Origin: an uncultured Collinsella sp.
Lineage (GTDB): Bacteria > Actinomycetota > Coriobacteriia > Coriobacteriales > Coriobacteriaceae
Length of the DNA stretch: 11,284 nucleotides
Assembly (NCBI GenBank): GCA_900550825.1
Contig: URTZ01000052.1
Location: forward strand, 1 to 11,284
Reading direction: 5' to 3'
Part shown: positions 1 through 5,767 of the stretch, piece after piece
How the letters are laid out: each line of letters opens with the position of its first letter
Position numbering within the stretch: position 1 is the stretch's first letter
The notes under the pieces: model-generated
Databases searched by the model: none
What the model was told of the DNA's origin: nothing
The model's input: the letters and a program-made list of their open reading frames with translations, nothing else
Program-made: the position numbers and the translations under genes

Positions 1-1136
1 CGGGAACGCCTGCCGATATCATGGCGTGTCCTGAGTCGATGACGGGCGCTTATCTGACCGGCAAACGAATGATCCGGGTGCCTGATGAACGGCGCAAACC
101 CGGTCGCGGCTGCCTTAAAATTACGGGCGCTCGAGCCAACAACCTCAAAAACGTTACTGCCAAGATCGAGTTTGGTACGCTTACGGTTGTTACCGGCGTG
201 TCGGGATCGGGCAAGAGCTCCCTAGTTACCGACACCATTGCGCCTGCCCTTACGAATGCCATTCACCGCTCGACGCGCCCTGTGGGTCCGTATAAGAAAA
301 TCGAGGGCATCGAGTGTATCGATAAGGTTATCGATATCGACCAGTCGCCGATTGGCCGCACGCCGCGTTCCAACCCTGCTACCTATATCGGCCTGTGGGA
401 TGATCTTCGCGCACTGTTTGCGAGTACGCCGGAGTCGAAGGCGCGCGGCTACTCGCCGGGTCGTTTCTCCTTTAATGTGAGTGGCGGGCGCTGTGAGGCG
501 TGCAAGGGCGACGGACAGATCAAGATCGAGATGCACTTCCTTCCCGATATCTACGTTCCCTGCGAAGTTTGCGGCGGTAAACGCTACAACCGCGAGACAC
601 TCGAGGTCACCTATCGTGGCAAGACCATCTCGGACGTGCTCGACATGAGCGTTACCGAGGCGCTGGCCTTCTTTGGGAATATCCCGCAGATTAAGCGCAA
701 GCTCCAGACGCTGTACGATGTAGGCTTGGGCTACGTGAGCCTGGGCCAGCCCGCCACGACGCTTTCGGGCGGCGAGGCGCAGCGTGTAAAGCTCGCCAAG
801 GAGCTTCATCGACGCCAGACGGGCAAGACGTTCTATATTTTGGACGAGCCGACGACCGGCCTTCATTTTGAGGACGTCCGCCAGCTGCTCGATGTACTGC
901 AGCGCTTGGTCGATGCGGGCAACACGGTGCTGGTGATTGAACACAACCTTGATGTCATCAAGGTTGCCGACCGCCTGATCGATATGGGTCCCGAGGGCGG
1001 TAACGGCGGCGGAACCGTCGTGGTTTCGGGTACACCGGAGCAGGTTGCGGACTGTCCGCAGAGTTATACGGGCAAGTTTTTGGCGCCGTTGCTCAGGCGT
1101 GACCGGGAGCGCCAGGCTCAACTTGATGCTCAATAA
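1..1136 (+). CDS. uvrA: UvrABC excinuclease subunit A, C-terminal part (5' end outside window)
   Basis: UvrA is the DNA-damage-sensing ATPase of nucleotide excision repair; it loads UvrB at lesions. The reading frame is open from base 3, with no start codon needed inside the window. The residues before the first in-frame ATG (base 21) fit the family's usual linker ahead of the second ATPase (a GTP..SxTGxYLxG pattern), so this is the 3' part of a full gene rather than a short protein. Visible parts of the second ABC module are: Walker A GVSGSGKSS (195-221); a zinc finger CxxC-19 residues-CxxC (Cys codons at 492, 501, 561 and 570); ABC signature LSGGEAQR (from 762); Walker B YILDEPTTGLH with D843 and E846 codons; and a downstream VIEHN switch histidine. 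The stop is TAA at 1134-1136. All key residues are intact and the C-terminus is of ordinary length. The identification is very secure; only the upstream extent is unknown. Confidence 0.97.
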   Translation, partial: GTPADIMACPESMTGAYLTGKRMIRVPDERRKPGRGCLKITGARANNLKNVTAKIEFGTLTVVTGVSGSGKSSLVTDTIAPALTNAIHRSTRPVGPYKKIEGIECIDKVIDIDQSPIGRTPRSNPATYIGLWDDLRALFASTPESKARGYSPGRFSFNVSGGRCEACKGDGQIKIEMHFLPDIYVPCEVCGGKRYNRETLEVTYRGKTISDVLDMSVTEALAFFGNIPQIKRKLQTLYDVGLGYVSLGQPATTLSGGEAQRVKLAKELHRRQTGKTFYILDEPTTGLHFEDVRQLLDVLQRLVDAGNTVLVIEHNLDVIKVADRLIDMGPEGGNGGGTVVVSGTPEQVADCPQSYTGKFLAPLLRRDRERQAQLDAQ

Positions 1137-1156
1137 ATAGGCGATTCAGTTTATGG

Positions 1157-1190
1157 GCGCCATCGACTCCTTGTGATTCGATGGCGCTTG
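1157..1190 (+). terminator. Stem-loop after uvrA, probable terminator
   Basis: A perfect 10-base inverted repeat, GCGCCATCGA at 1157-1166 and TCGATGGCGC at 1178-1187, encloses an 11-base loop. It starts 20 bases after the uvrA stop. The following T run is poor (TTGCTGT), so it may be a weak or factor-assisted terminator. It separates uvrA from the ybaK-murJ-uvrC block. Confidence 0.6.
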
Positions 1191-1200
1191 CTGTGCCGAA

Positions 1201-1231
1201 GTGACGTATGCAGCCGAATTGGACATATACT
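1201..1231 (+). promoter_or_regulatory. Possible promoter for ybaK-murJ-uvrC
   Basis: A TATACT hexamer at 1226-1231 matches five of six bases of the -10 consensus and lies about 38 bases before the ybaK start. The best -35 partner is GTGACG at 1201-1206, with a long 19-base spacer. Its position just after the uvrA stem-loop is sensible, but the -35 is weak, so the call is tentative. Confidence 0.3.
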
Positions 1232-1268
1232 TAATCCTTGCGTCCGAATGCGAGGGAAAGGATATGTC

Positions 1269-1769
1269 ATGGCAAAGGCTGTAAAGACGCCAAAAACCAA
1301 TGCGATGCGCGAGCTGGAAAGCGCCGGCATTTCCTATGTTCTACATACGTACGAAGACGATGGCGATGAGTCGGTGGGCCTGGGGGTCGCGATTTCGGAG
1401 CAGCTTGGCGAGGAGCCCGGTCAAGGATTTAAGACTTTGGTCTGTGTGACACCGTCCAACGACTATGTCGTGTGCTGCATCCCTGTTGCCGACGAGCTCG
1501 ATCTAAAGTCCGCCGCGCGTGCCGCGGGGGAGAAGTCCTTGGCCATGATGCATGTGAAGGATTTGCTTGCGGCGACTGGCTACGTTCGCGGCGGCTGCAG
1601 CCCGGTCGGTATGAAAAAACGCTACCGGACGCTCATTGATGAGACGTGTGTCCTTTGGGATACCATTTTTATTTCGGGAGGCAAGCGTGGTTATCAGCTC
1701 GAGCTTGCACCCGATGATTTAATTGCATTTTGCGGGGCGACGGTTGCCGCGATTACGAGAGAGGACTGA
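1269..1769 (+). CDS. ybaK: YbaK/EbsC-type Cys-tRNA(Pro) deacylase
   Basis: This family hydrolyses Cys mischarged onto tRNA(Pro), a cytoplasmic trans-editing activity that protects proline codons. The ATG at 1269 is chosen over an in-frame ATG at 1173. It has a purine-rich ribosome site (AGGGAAAGG, 1253-1261) at good spacing and gives 166 residues, the usual family size. The 1173 start would begin inside the preceding stem-loop and add a 32-residue unrelated leader. Family landmarks in the 166-residue protein are TNAMRELESAGI near the N-terminus, FKTLV with Lys55 (the position of the conserved active-site lysine), the TGYVRGGCSPVGMKK block at about 104-118, and SGGKRGYQLEL near the C-terminus. 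It is followed 3 bases later by murJ, so it is probably cotranscribed with it. The substrate (Cys-tRNA(Pro) rather than another mischarged tRNA) is inferred from family. No abnormality is visible. Confidence 0.92.
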   Translation: MAKAVKTPKTNAMRELESAGISYVLHTYEDDGDESVGLGVAISEQLGEEPGQGFKTLVCVTPSNDYVVCCIPVADELDLKSAARAAGEKSLAMMHVKDLLAATGYVRGGCSPVGMKKRYRTLIDETCVLWDTIFISGGKRGYQLELAPDDLIAFCGATVAAITRED

Positions 1770-1772
1770 GCG

Positions 1773-3455
1773 ATGCCGCAGGAAGAATTGAAGCGCGGAG
1801 CTCATTTTGCAAAAGAATCTGCGCCTCAGACACCCTCATCCGAAGCTTCTTCGTCGCGAGATGACACTGACGACATGGGCTCGTCGGACTACTCCACGGT
1901 TGGTCGTTCCGCCGGGCTTATGACCATCCTGACTATCGTGTCTCGCGTCACCGGTTTTATCCGCACGTGGGCAATGGCGGCCGCTATCGGCATGTCGCTA
2001 CTCTCGTCCTCCTATCAGGTCGCCAACAACCTGCCCAATATGCTCTACGAACTCGTGATGGGTGGCATGCTCGTGACGGCGTTTTTGCCCGTGTACATGG
2101 GCGTGAGGCGTGAGCAGGGTCGCGAGGCCTCAAACGAGTACGTGGGCAACCTGCTCGGCATTCTGCTTTTGGTGCTGGGTGGCATTTCGTTGCTGGGGAC
2201 CGTGTTCGCCCCGGGCTTTATCTGGACGCAATCGTTCCTTTCGGGTGACGGCGGCAGCATGGATACCGCTGCGTTCATGTTCCGTTTCTTTGCCATCCAG
2301 ATTCTGTTTTATGGTTTGGGCTCGGTGTTCTCGGGCGTTCTCAACGCACACCGCGACTACTTCTGGTCGACGTTTGCTCCGGTCCTCAACAATGTGATCG
2401 TCATTGCGAGCTTTATGGGTTTTGCGCCCGTGTCCGCACAGTTTGGCGAACGTGCCGGCATCATCTTGATTGCGGCCGGTACGACCCTCGGTGTCTTTGT
2501 TCAGATGGCATGTCAGATTCCCGCGCTTGGCAAGCACGGCGTGCATCCCCATATCCATATCGACTTTAAGGACCCCGCACTGCGGCAGACGATTGCGCTC
2601 GGTATCCCGACGCTGCTCGCCACGGTGTGCATGTTTGTCTCGACTTCTATCACCAACGCTGCCGCGCTGGTGGTCCAGCCCGAGACTGGTCCTTCCGTCA
2701 TCGCCTATGCGCGCCTGTGGTACACGCTGCCCTACGCGCTGATTGCCGCCTCGCTTTCGACGGCGCTCTATACCGAGCTCTCTCACGACGCGCAGGAGAA
2801 GGATTACGACAGCGTTCGCACGGGCATTTCGCGTGGCGTCGCCCAGATGCTGTTCTTCCTGATTCCGTTCGCACTGTACCTGATTGTCTTCGCACGTCCG
2901 CTCAATATGATCTACTGTGCTGGCAAGTTCGATGAATCCGGCGTGGCGCTGGTGTCCGAGTACCTTGTCTACCTGGCGCTCTCGCTGCCGCTCTACGGCG
3001 TGGTCGTGTTGATGCAGAAGAGCTTCTCTGCCTTGCTCGACATGAAGCCCTATAGCCGCTATTGCCTGTATTCTGCCATCGGCCAGGCCGGCTCGGTTCT
3101 GCTGTTTGGCGTTGTGCTGGGCTTCGGTATGCCGGCAATCGCGCTTTCGTATGTCGTCGACTACGTGATCTTGGTCGGCTGTTCGCTGTGGTGGCTGCGT
3201 CGTCGCCTGCGTGGCCTTCAGGTCAAATCTATCCTGCATGGCGGTTTCTTTGGCCTTTTGCTCGGTGGCCTAGGTGCTGCCGCAGGCGCCGGCGTCATGT
3301 GGGTGCTTGAACACTTTGTCGGGGCACTTGGCGGCTCGATTCTGATTACTCTTGGCTACGTTTGCGTTGCGGGTGTCGTCTCGCTTGCTGTTACCTTTGG
3401 CCTTGCCGTCGTCCTTAAGATGCCTGAGGTCTCGGCGCTGCTTCGTCGCAAGTAG
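1773..3455 (+). CDS. murJ: MurJ/MviN-type lipid II flippase
   Basis: MurJ moves lipid-linked peptidoglycan precursor (lipid II) across the cytoplasmic membrane for cell-wall synthesis. The 560-residue protein has a polar, Ser/Asp-rich N-terminal stretch of about 44 residues and then many hydrophobic segments, compatible with the 14-helix MOP-superfamily fold. The first helix region carries the family pattern SRVTGFIR (Arg58, Arg64), then NNLPNMLYELVMGG at about 85-98, as in actinobacterial members. The position of the acidic residue Asp39 of E. coli MurJ appears to be Ser here; from memory, this is usual in Actinobacteria. The start at 1773 is favoured by GAGGA at 1761-1765 at 7-base spacing; a later ATG at 1875 lacks a ribosome site. 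There is no C-terminal pseudokinase domain, unlike mycobacterial MviN. The TAG stop directly abuts the uvrC start. Family assignment is secure; transport activity is inferred. Confidence 0.93.
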   Translation: MPQEELKRGAHFAKESAPQTPSSEASSSRDDTDDMGSSDYSTVGRSAGLMTILTIVSRVTGFIRTWAMAAAIGMSLLSSSYQVANNLPNMLYELVMGGMLVTAFLPVYMGVRREQGREASNEYVGNLLGILLLVLGGISLLGTVFAPGFIWTQSFLSGDGGSMDTAAFMFRFFAIQILFYGLGSVFSGVLNAHRDYFWSTFAPVLNNVIVIASFMGFAPVSAQFGERAGIILIAAGTTLGVFVQMACQIPALGKHGVHPHIHIDFKDPALRQTIALGIPTLLATVCMFVSTSITNAAALVVQPETGPSVIAYARLWYTLPYALIAASLSTALYTELSHDAQEKDYDSVRTGISRGVAQMLFFLIPFALYLIVFARPLNMIYCAGKFDESGVALVSEYLVYLALSLPLYGVVVLMQKSFSALLDMKPYSRYCLYSAIGQAGSVLLFGVVLGFGMPAIALSYVVDYVILVGCSLWWLRRRLRGLQVKSILHGGFFGLLLGGLGAAAGAGVMWVLEHFVGALGGSILITLGYVCVAGVVSLAVTFGLAVVLKMPEVSALLRRK

Positions 3456-5402
3456 GTGCGTGTGGCCGGTCACGACAACATTCCAACGCTTGCCGAGCAG
3501 GTTTCGCGCGTTCCCACACAGCCCGGATGCTACCTTTGGAAGGATGCCAAGGGCGATGTCATCTACGTGGGCAAGGCGAAAAACCTACGCGCCCGCATGC
3601 GTCAATACGTGACACTGCAGGATGAGCGTCAAAAGATTCCGCTGATGATGCAGCTGGTGGCGAGCTTTGACTATATCGTGGTGGAGACCGAGCATGAGGC
3701 GTTGGTGCTCGAGCGCAATTTGATTGGTCAGTACCATCCGTACTTTAACGTCGACCTCAAGGATGACAAGAGCTACCCCTTTATCGCCATTACAAAGGGC
3801 GATCTGTATCCCGCTATCAAATATACGCGTGAGCGTCATAAGCCGGGAACGCGCTATTTTGGACCCTATACCGATAGCCGTGCGGCACGTGAGACGATAG
3901 ATACGCTGCGCAAGGTTATTCCCATCTGCTCCGCATCCTGTGCGGAGTGGCGTCGTTGTCGCCGTATCGTTGAGTCCCACAAGGGCGAGGAAGACATCGT
4001 CAATATGATTTGCGCGCAAAACGGGCGTCCCTGCTTTGACTACCATGTCGGGCGCGGCCCGGGTGCGTGTGTCGGCGCGATTTCCCCGGCAGACTATGCC
4101 AAGAACGTCAAGCGTGTCGAGCGCTTTTTGTCGGGCCATCGCAAGGATGTCGTCGATGAGCTGACCTCCGAGATGACGGATGCCGCCGAGGCGCTCGACT
4201 TTGAGCGCGCGGCACGCGTCAAACGTCGTTTGGAGGTCATCAGGGGTCTGGACGATCGTCAGCAAGTCGTTTTTCCCTCCAGTGTCGATATCGATGTCAT
4301 CGGGTTCTATCGCGAGGAGACCATCTCCGCCGCTTGCGTCTTCGTCGTTCGCGAGGGCCGAACAGTTCGCACCTGCGAGTTCATTCTCGACAAGGGTCTT
4401 GATGTTGACGAGGAAGAGCTCCAGTCGGGCTTTCTTAAGCGCTATTACGACGAGACGGCTGATATTCCAGCTGAGGTCAACCTTTCCGTCGAGCTTGAGG
4501 ATGCGGAGGCGCTGGGGGAGTGGCTTGCGGGCAAGCGTGAGCGTTCCTGCCATCTCCATAGGCCGCAGCGTGGCGAAAAGTACCGTCTGCTCGATATGGC
4601 ATCCAAAAATGCGCGCCATGCCCTCATGCGCTACATGATGCGAACGGGGTACGCTGACGACCGCACCAATCAAGCGCTCCTGGAGCTCGAAAGTGCGTTG
4701 GCGCTGCCATCGCCGCCGTTGCGTATCGAGTGCTTCGATATCTCTACACTGCATGGCACCTTTACGGTCGCCTCGATGGTGGTGTTTACCAACGGACGCG
4801 CCGACAAGAGCCAGTACCGTCGTTTTAAAATTCAGGCCGAATTGGACGAGGCAAACGACTTCGTGTCGATGTCCGAGGTTTTGGGACGACGCTATGCTCC
4901 CGAGCGCATGGCCGACGAGCGCTTTGGATCGCGCCCCGATTTGCTCGTTGTCGATGGCGGTAAGCCGCAATTGACCGCTGCGATCAAGCAACTTGAGGCT
5001 CTTGGGCTCGATATACCAGTTTGTGGCTTGGCAAAGGCCGATGAGGAGGTTTTCGTGCCTTGGGACGAGACTCCAGTCGTGCTTCCGACCGGGTCCGCGT
5101 CGCTCTATCTAATCAAACAGGTGCGCGATGAATCGCACCGTTTTGCCATCACGTTCCATCGCGAATTGCGCGATAAAGCCATGACGGTTTCGGTACTCGA
5201 TGACGTTCCAGGCGTGGGACCCACCAGAAAACGTGCCCTTATGCGCCATTTTGGCTCGATGAAGCGTTTGCGCGCGGCGAGCGAGCAAGAGATCGCGGAA
5301 GTTCGAGGCGTTCCGGCCGATGTCGCCAAAGCGGTCCACGAGGCACTTGTTGCATGGAATGCCGAACGCGCCCAGGCATCGGCCAACCGTTCCGAAAACT
5401 AA
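3456..5402 (+). CDS. uvrC: UvrABC excinuclease subunit C
   Basis: UvrC binds the UvrB-DNA complex and makes both incisions around the lesion. The 648-residue product is of normal length. In order it shows: a GIY-YIG nuclease (GCYLWKD at 24-30, VIYVG at 35-39, Arg45, Glu86) for the 3' cut; a cysteine-rich middle (158-205); a UVR motif for UvrB contact (about 241-275); an RNase-H-like nuclease for the 5' cut (FDIS with Asp428, Asp468, VVDGGKPQL with Asp500, and DESHRF with His561); and a C-terminal helix-hairpin-helix pair (about 581-632). The GTG start at 3456 follows the murJ stop with no gap. No clear Shine-Dalgarno is seen, so translation is probably coupled to murJ; a GTG at 3462 is an alternative. 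In the cysteine region the usual GRC-x3-C reads GRG-x3-C (Gly201, Cys205), and an insertion before RPC (Cys193) adds Cys162, Cys168 and Cys186. All nuclease residues look intact. Confidence 0.97.
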   Translation: MRVAGHDNIPTLAEQVSRVPTQPGCYLWKDAKGDVIYVGKAKNLRARMRQYVTLQDERQKIPLMMQLVASFDYIVVETEHEALVLERNLIGQYHPYFNVDLKDDKSYPFIAITKGDLYPAIKYTRERHKPGTRYFGPYTDSRAARETIDTLRKVIPICSASCAEWRRCRRIVESHKGEEDIVNMICAQNGRPCFDYHVGRGPGACVGAISPADYAKNVKRVERFLSGHRKDVVDELTSEMTDAAEALDFERAARVKRRLEVIRGLDDRQQVVFPSSVDIDVIGFYREETISAACVFVVREGRTVRTCEFILDKGLDVDEEELQSGFLKRYYDETADIPAEVNLSVELEDAEALGEWLAGKRERSCHLHRPQRGEKYRLLDMASKNARHALMRYMMRTGYADDRTNQALLELESALALPSPPLRIECFDISTLHGTFTVASMVVFTNGRADKSQYRRFKIQAELDEANDFVSMSEVLGRRYAPERMADERFGSRPDLLVVDGGKPQLTAAIKQLEALGLDIPVCGLAKADEEVFVPWDETPVVLPTGSASLYLIKQVRDESHRFAITFHRELRDKAMTVSVLDDVPGVGPTRKRALMRHFGSMKRLRAASEQEIAEVRGVPADVAKAVHEALVAWNAERAQASANRSEN

Positions 5403-5427
5403 ACGTGCTTCTAAACAACTGATATAC

Positions 5428-5456
5428 ATGATTGGCCGATTTTCAATCATTTATTT
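5428..5456 (+). terminator. AT-rich stem-loop after uvrC, possible terminator
   Basis: Perfect 7-base arms, ATGATTG (5428-5434) and CAATCAT (5444-5450), enclose a 9-base loop and are followed by TTATTT. It lies 25 bases after the uvrC stop, where a terminator is expected. The stem is AT-rich and weak, so confidence is moderate. Confidence 0.45.
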
Positions 5457-5502
5457 CGCGGCGATTACCTGTCGATTTCGGGTTTTATTAACGCTAAAAC
5501 GT

Positions 5503-5535
5503 TTGACTAGCCATGGTGAACAACCCTGCTATCCT
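5503..5535 (+). promoter_or_regulatory. Candidate distal promoter for the transporter operon
   Basis: TTGACT at 5503-5508 matches five of six -35 bases. TGCTATCCT at 5527-5535 looks like an extended -10 (TGn followed by TATCCT). The spacer is 21 bases, longer than normal, which weakens the call. If real, transcription would begin near 5542 and give a leader of roughly 225 bases containing all the downstream inverted repeats. Confidence 0.3.
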
Positions 5536-5567
5536 GCGGGTTGACGATGACTGATATCTCACCTCGT

Positions 5568-5648
5568 CGATACATACTGTCTGGCGAATCGTTTGTCAAT
5601 GAATTCGGTGAACGGTAGTAAATACCGTTCAAGCGTATGTATGTATCG
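5568..5648. repeat. Outer 10-base inverted repeat enclosing a second hairpin
   Basis: CGATACATAC at 5568-5577 is the exact reverse complement of GTATGTATCG at 5639-5648; two further G-U pairs are possible at 5566-5567/5649-5650. The enclosed 61 bases contain a 5-base stem (CGAAT 5585-5589, ATTCG 5603-5607) and a perfect 9-base stem (5609-5617/5623-5631). Together they could fold as a three-way junction in RNA, or act as paired DNA sites. The right arm lies in a short GTAT-repeat tract (5635-5646), so the pairing register can slip by 4 bases. Confidence 0.55.
5609..5631. promoter_or_regulatory. 23-base perfect palindrome, candidate operator
   Basis: TGAACGGTA (5609-5617) and TACCGTTCA (5623-5631) are exact reverse complements around a 5-base centre. 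The size and odd-length centre suit a dimeric repressor or activator site. It overlaps a possible -10 (TAGTAA, 5616-5621) placed 17 bases after TTGTCA at 5593-5598, a geometry fitting repression. The same sequence would also form a strong RNA hairpin, so DNA and RNA roles cannot be separated from sequence alone. No regulator gene is present in the window. Confidence 0.5.
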
Positions 5649-5670
5649 GTCGCCGAGCGCGGCACCTCAG

Positions 5671-5698
5671 TTGGGTTCGTCGGTAGGTAAGGTATATA
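5671..5698 (+). promoter_or_regulatory. Candidate proximal promoter for the binding-protein gene
   Basis: TATATA at 5693-5698 lies 16 bases after TTGGGT at 5671-5676. The -10 is fair (four of six) and the -35 weak (three of six). Transcription would start near 5705 and give a leader of about 60 bases. This is an alternative to the upstream promoter candidates. Confidence 0.3.
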
Positions 5699-5714
5699 TC
5701 GTCCGCAAGTTGCG

Positions 5715-5738
5715 CGGGGGCAAGTCTAGGTGCTCCCG
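5715..5738 (+). other. Leader stem-loop upstream of the binding-protein ribosome site
   Basis: CGGGGGCA (5715-5722) pairs with TGCTCCCG (5731-5738), seven Watson-Crick pairs and one G-U, around an 8-base loop. It ends 19 bases before the AGGAG ribosome site. It may shield the transcript end or tune translation. In GC-rich sequence such a stem can arise by chance. Confidence 0.3.
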
Positions 5739-5757
5739 GGTAAGATTCTCTATTGAT

Positions 5758-5762
5758 AGGAG
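5758..5762 (+). promoter_or_regulatory. Ribosome binding site fixing the binding-protein start
   Basis: AGGAG lies 5 bases before the ATG at 5768. This decides for that start over the in-frame TTG at 5753, which lies upstream of the site itself. Confidence 0.85.
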
Positions 5763-5767
5763 AAGAC

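Larger units (their letters stand above)
5403..5767. other. 365-base regulatory gap between uvrC and the peptide-transporter operon
   Basis: No open frame here has both a plausible ribosome site and a recognisable product. The gap is visibly more AT-rich than its flanks and contains an AT-rich stem-loop after uvrC (5428-5450), several weak promoter-like hexamer pairs, nested inverted repeats (5568-5648), and a stem-loop just ahead of the transporter ribosome site (5715-5738). A further imperfect stem, CAACCC at 5521-5526 with GGGTTG at 5538-5543 and a GC/GC inner pair, lies between the first promoter candidate and the nested repeats. The density of inverted repeats suggests transcriptional or leader-RNA control of the operon. 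Confidence 0.7.

Noticed and set aside
21..1136. Stand-alone short UvrA-like protein starting at ATG 21
   Set aside because: The frame is open to the window edge, and the residues encoded before base 21 continue the UvrA family pattern, so the gene simply begins outside the window.
1173..1268. N-terminal extension of the YbaK-like protein from an ATG at 1173
   Set aside because: It starts within the loop of the stem-loop behind uvrA, has no ribosome site, and makes the protein longer than its family; the ATG at 1269 fits better.
3585..4991. 468-residue open frame on the - strand inside uvrC
   Set aside because: It is fully covered by uvrC with intact catalytic motifs; no ribosome site or family pattern supports the antisense frame.
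5635..5646. GTAT tandem repeat (three copies) as a phase-variable tract
   Set aside because: Three 4-base units are too few for strong slippage, and the tract is not placed inside a promoter spacer or coding region with clear effect.
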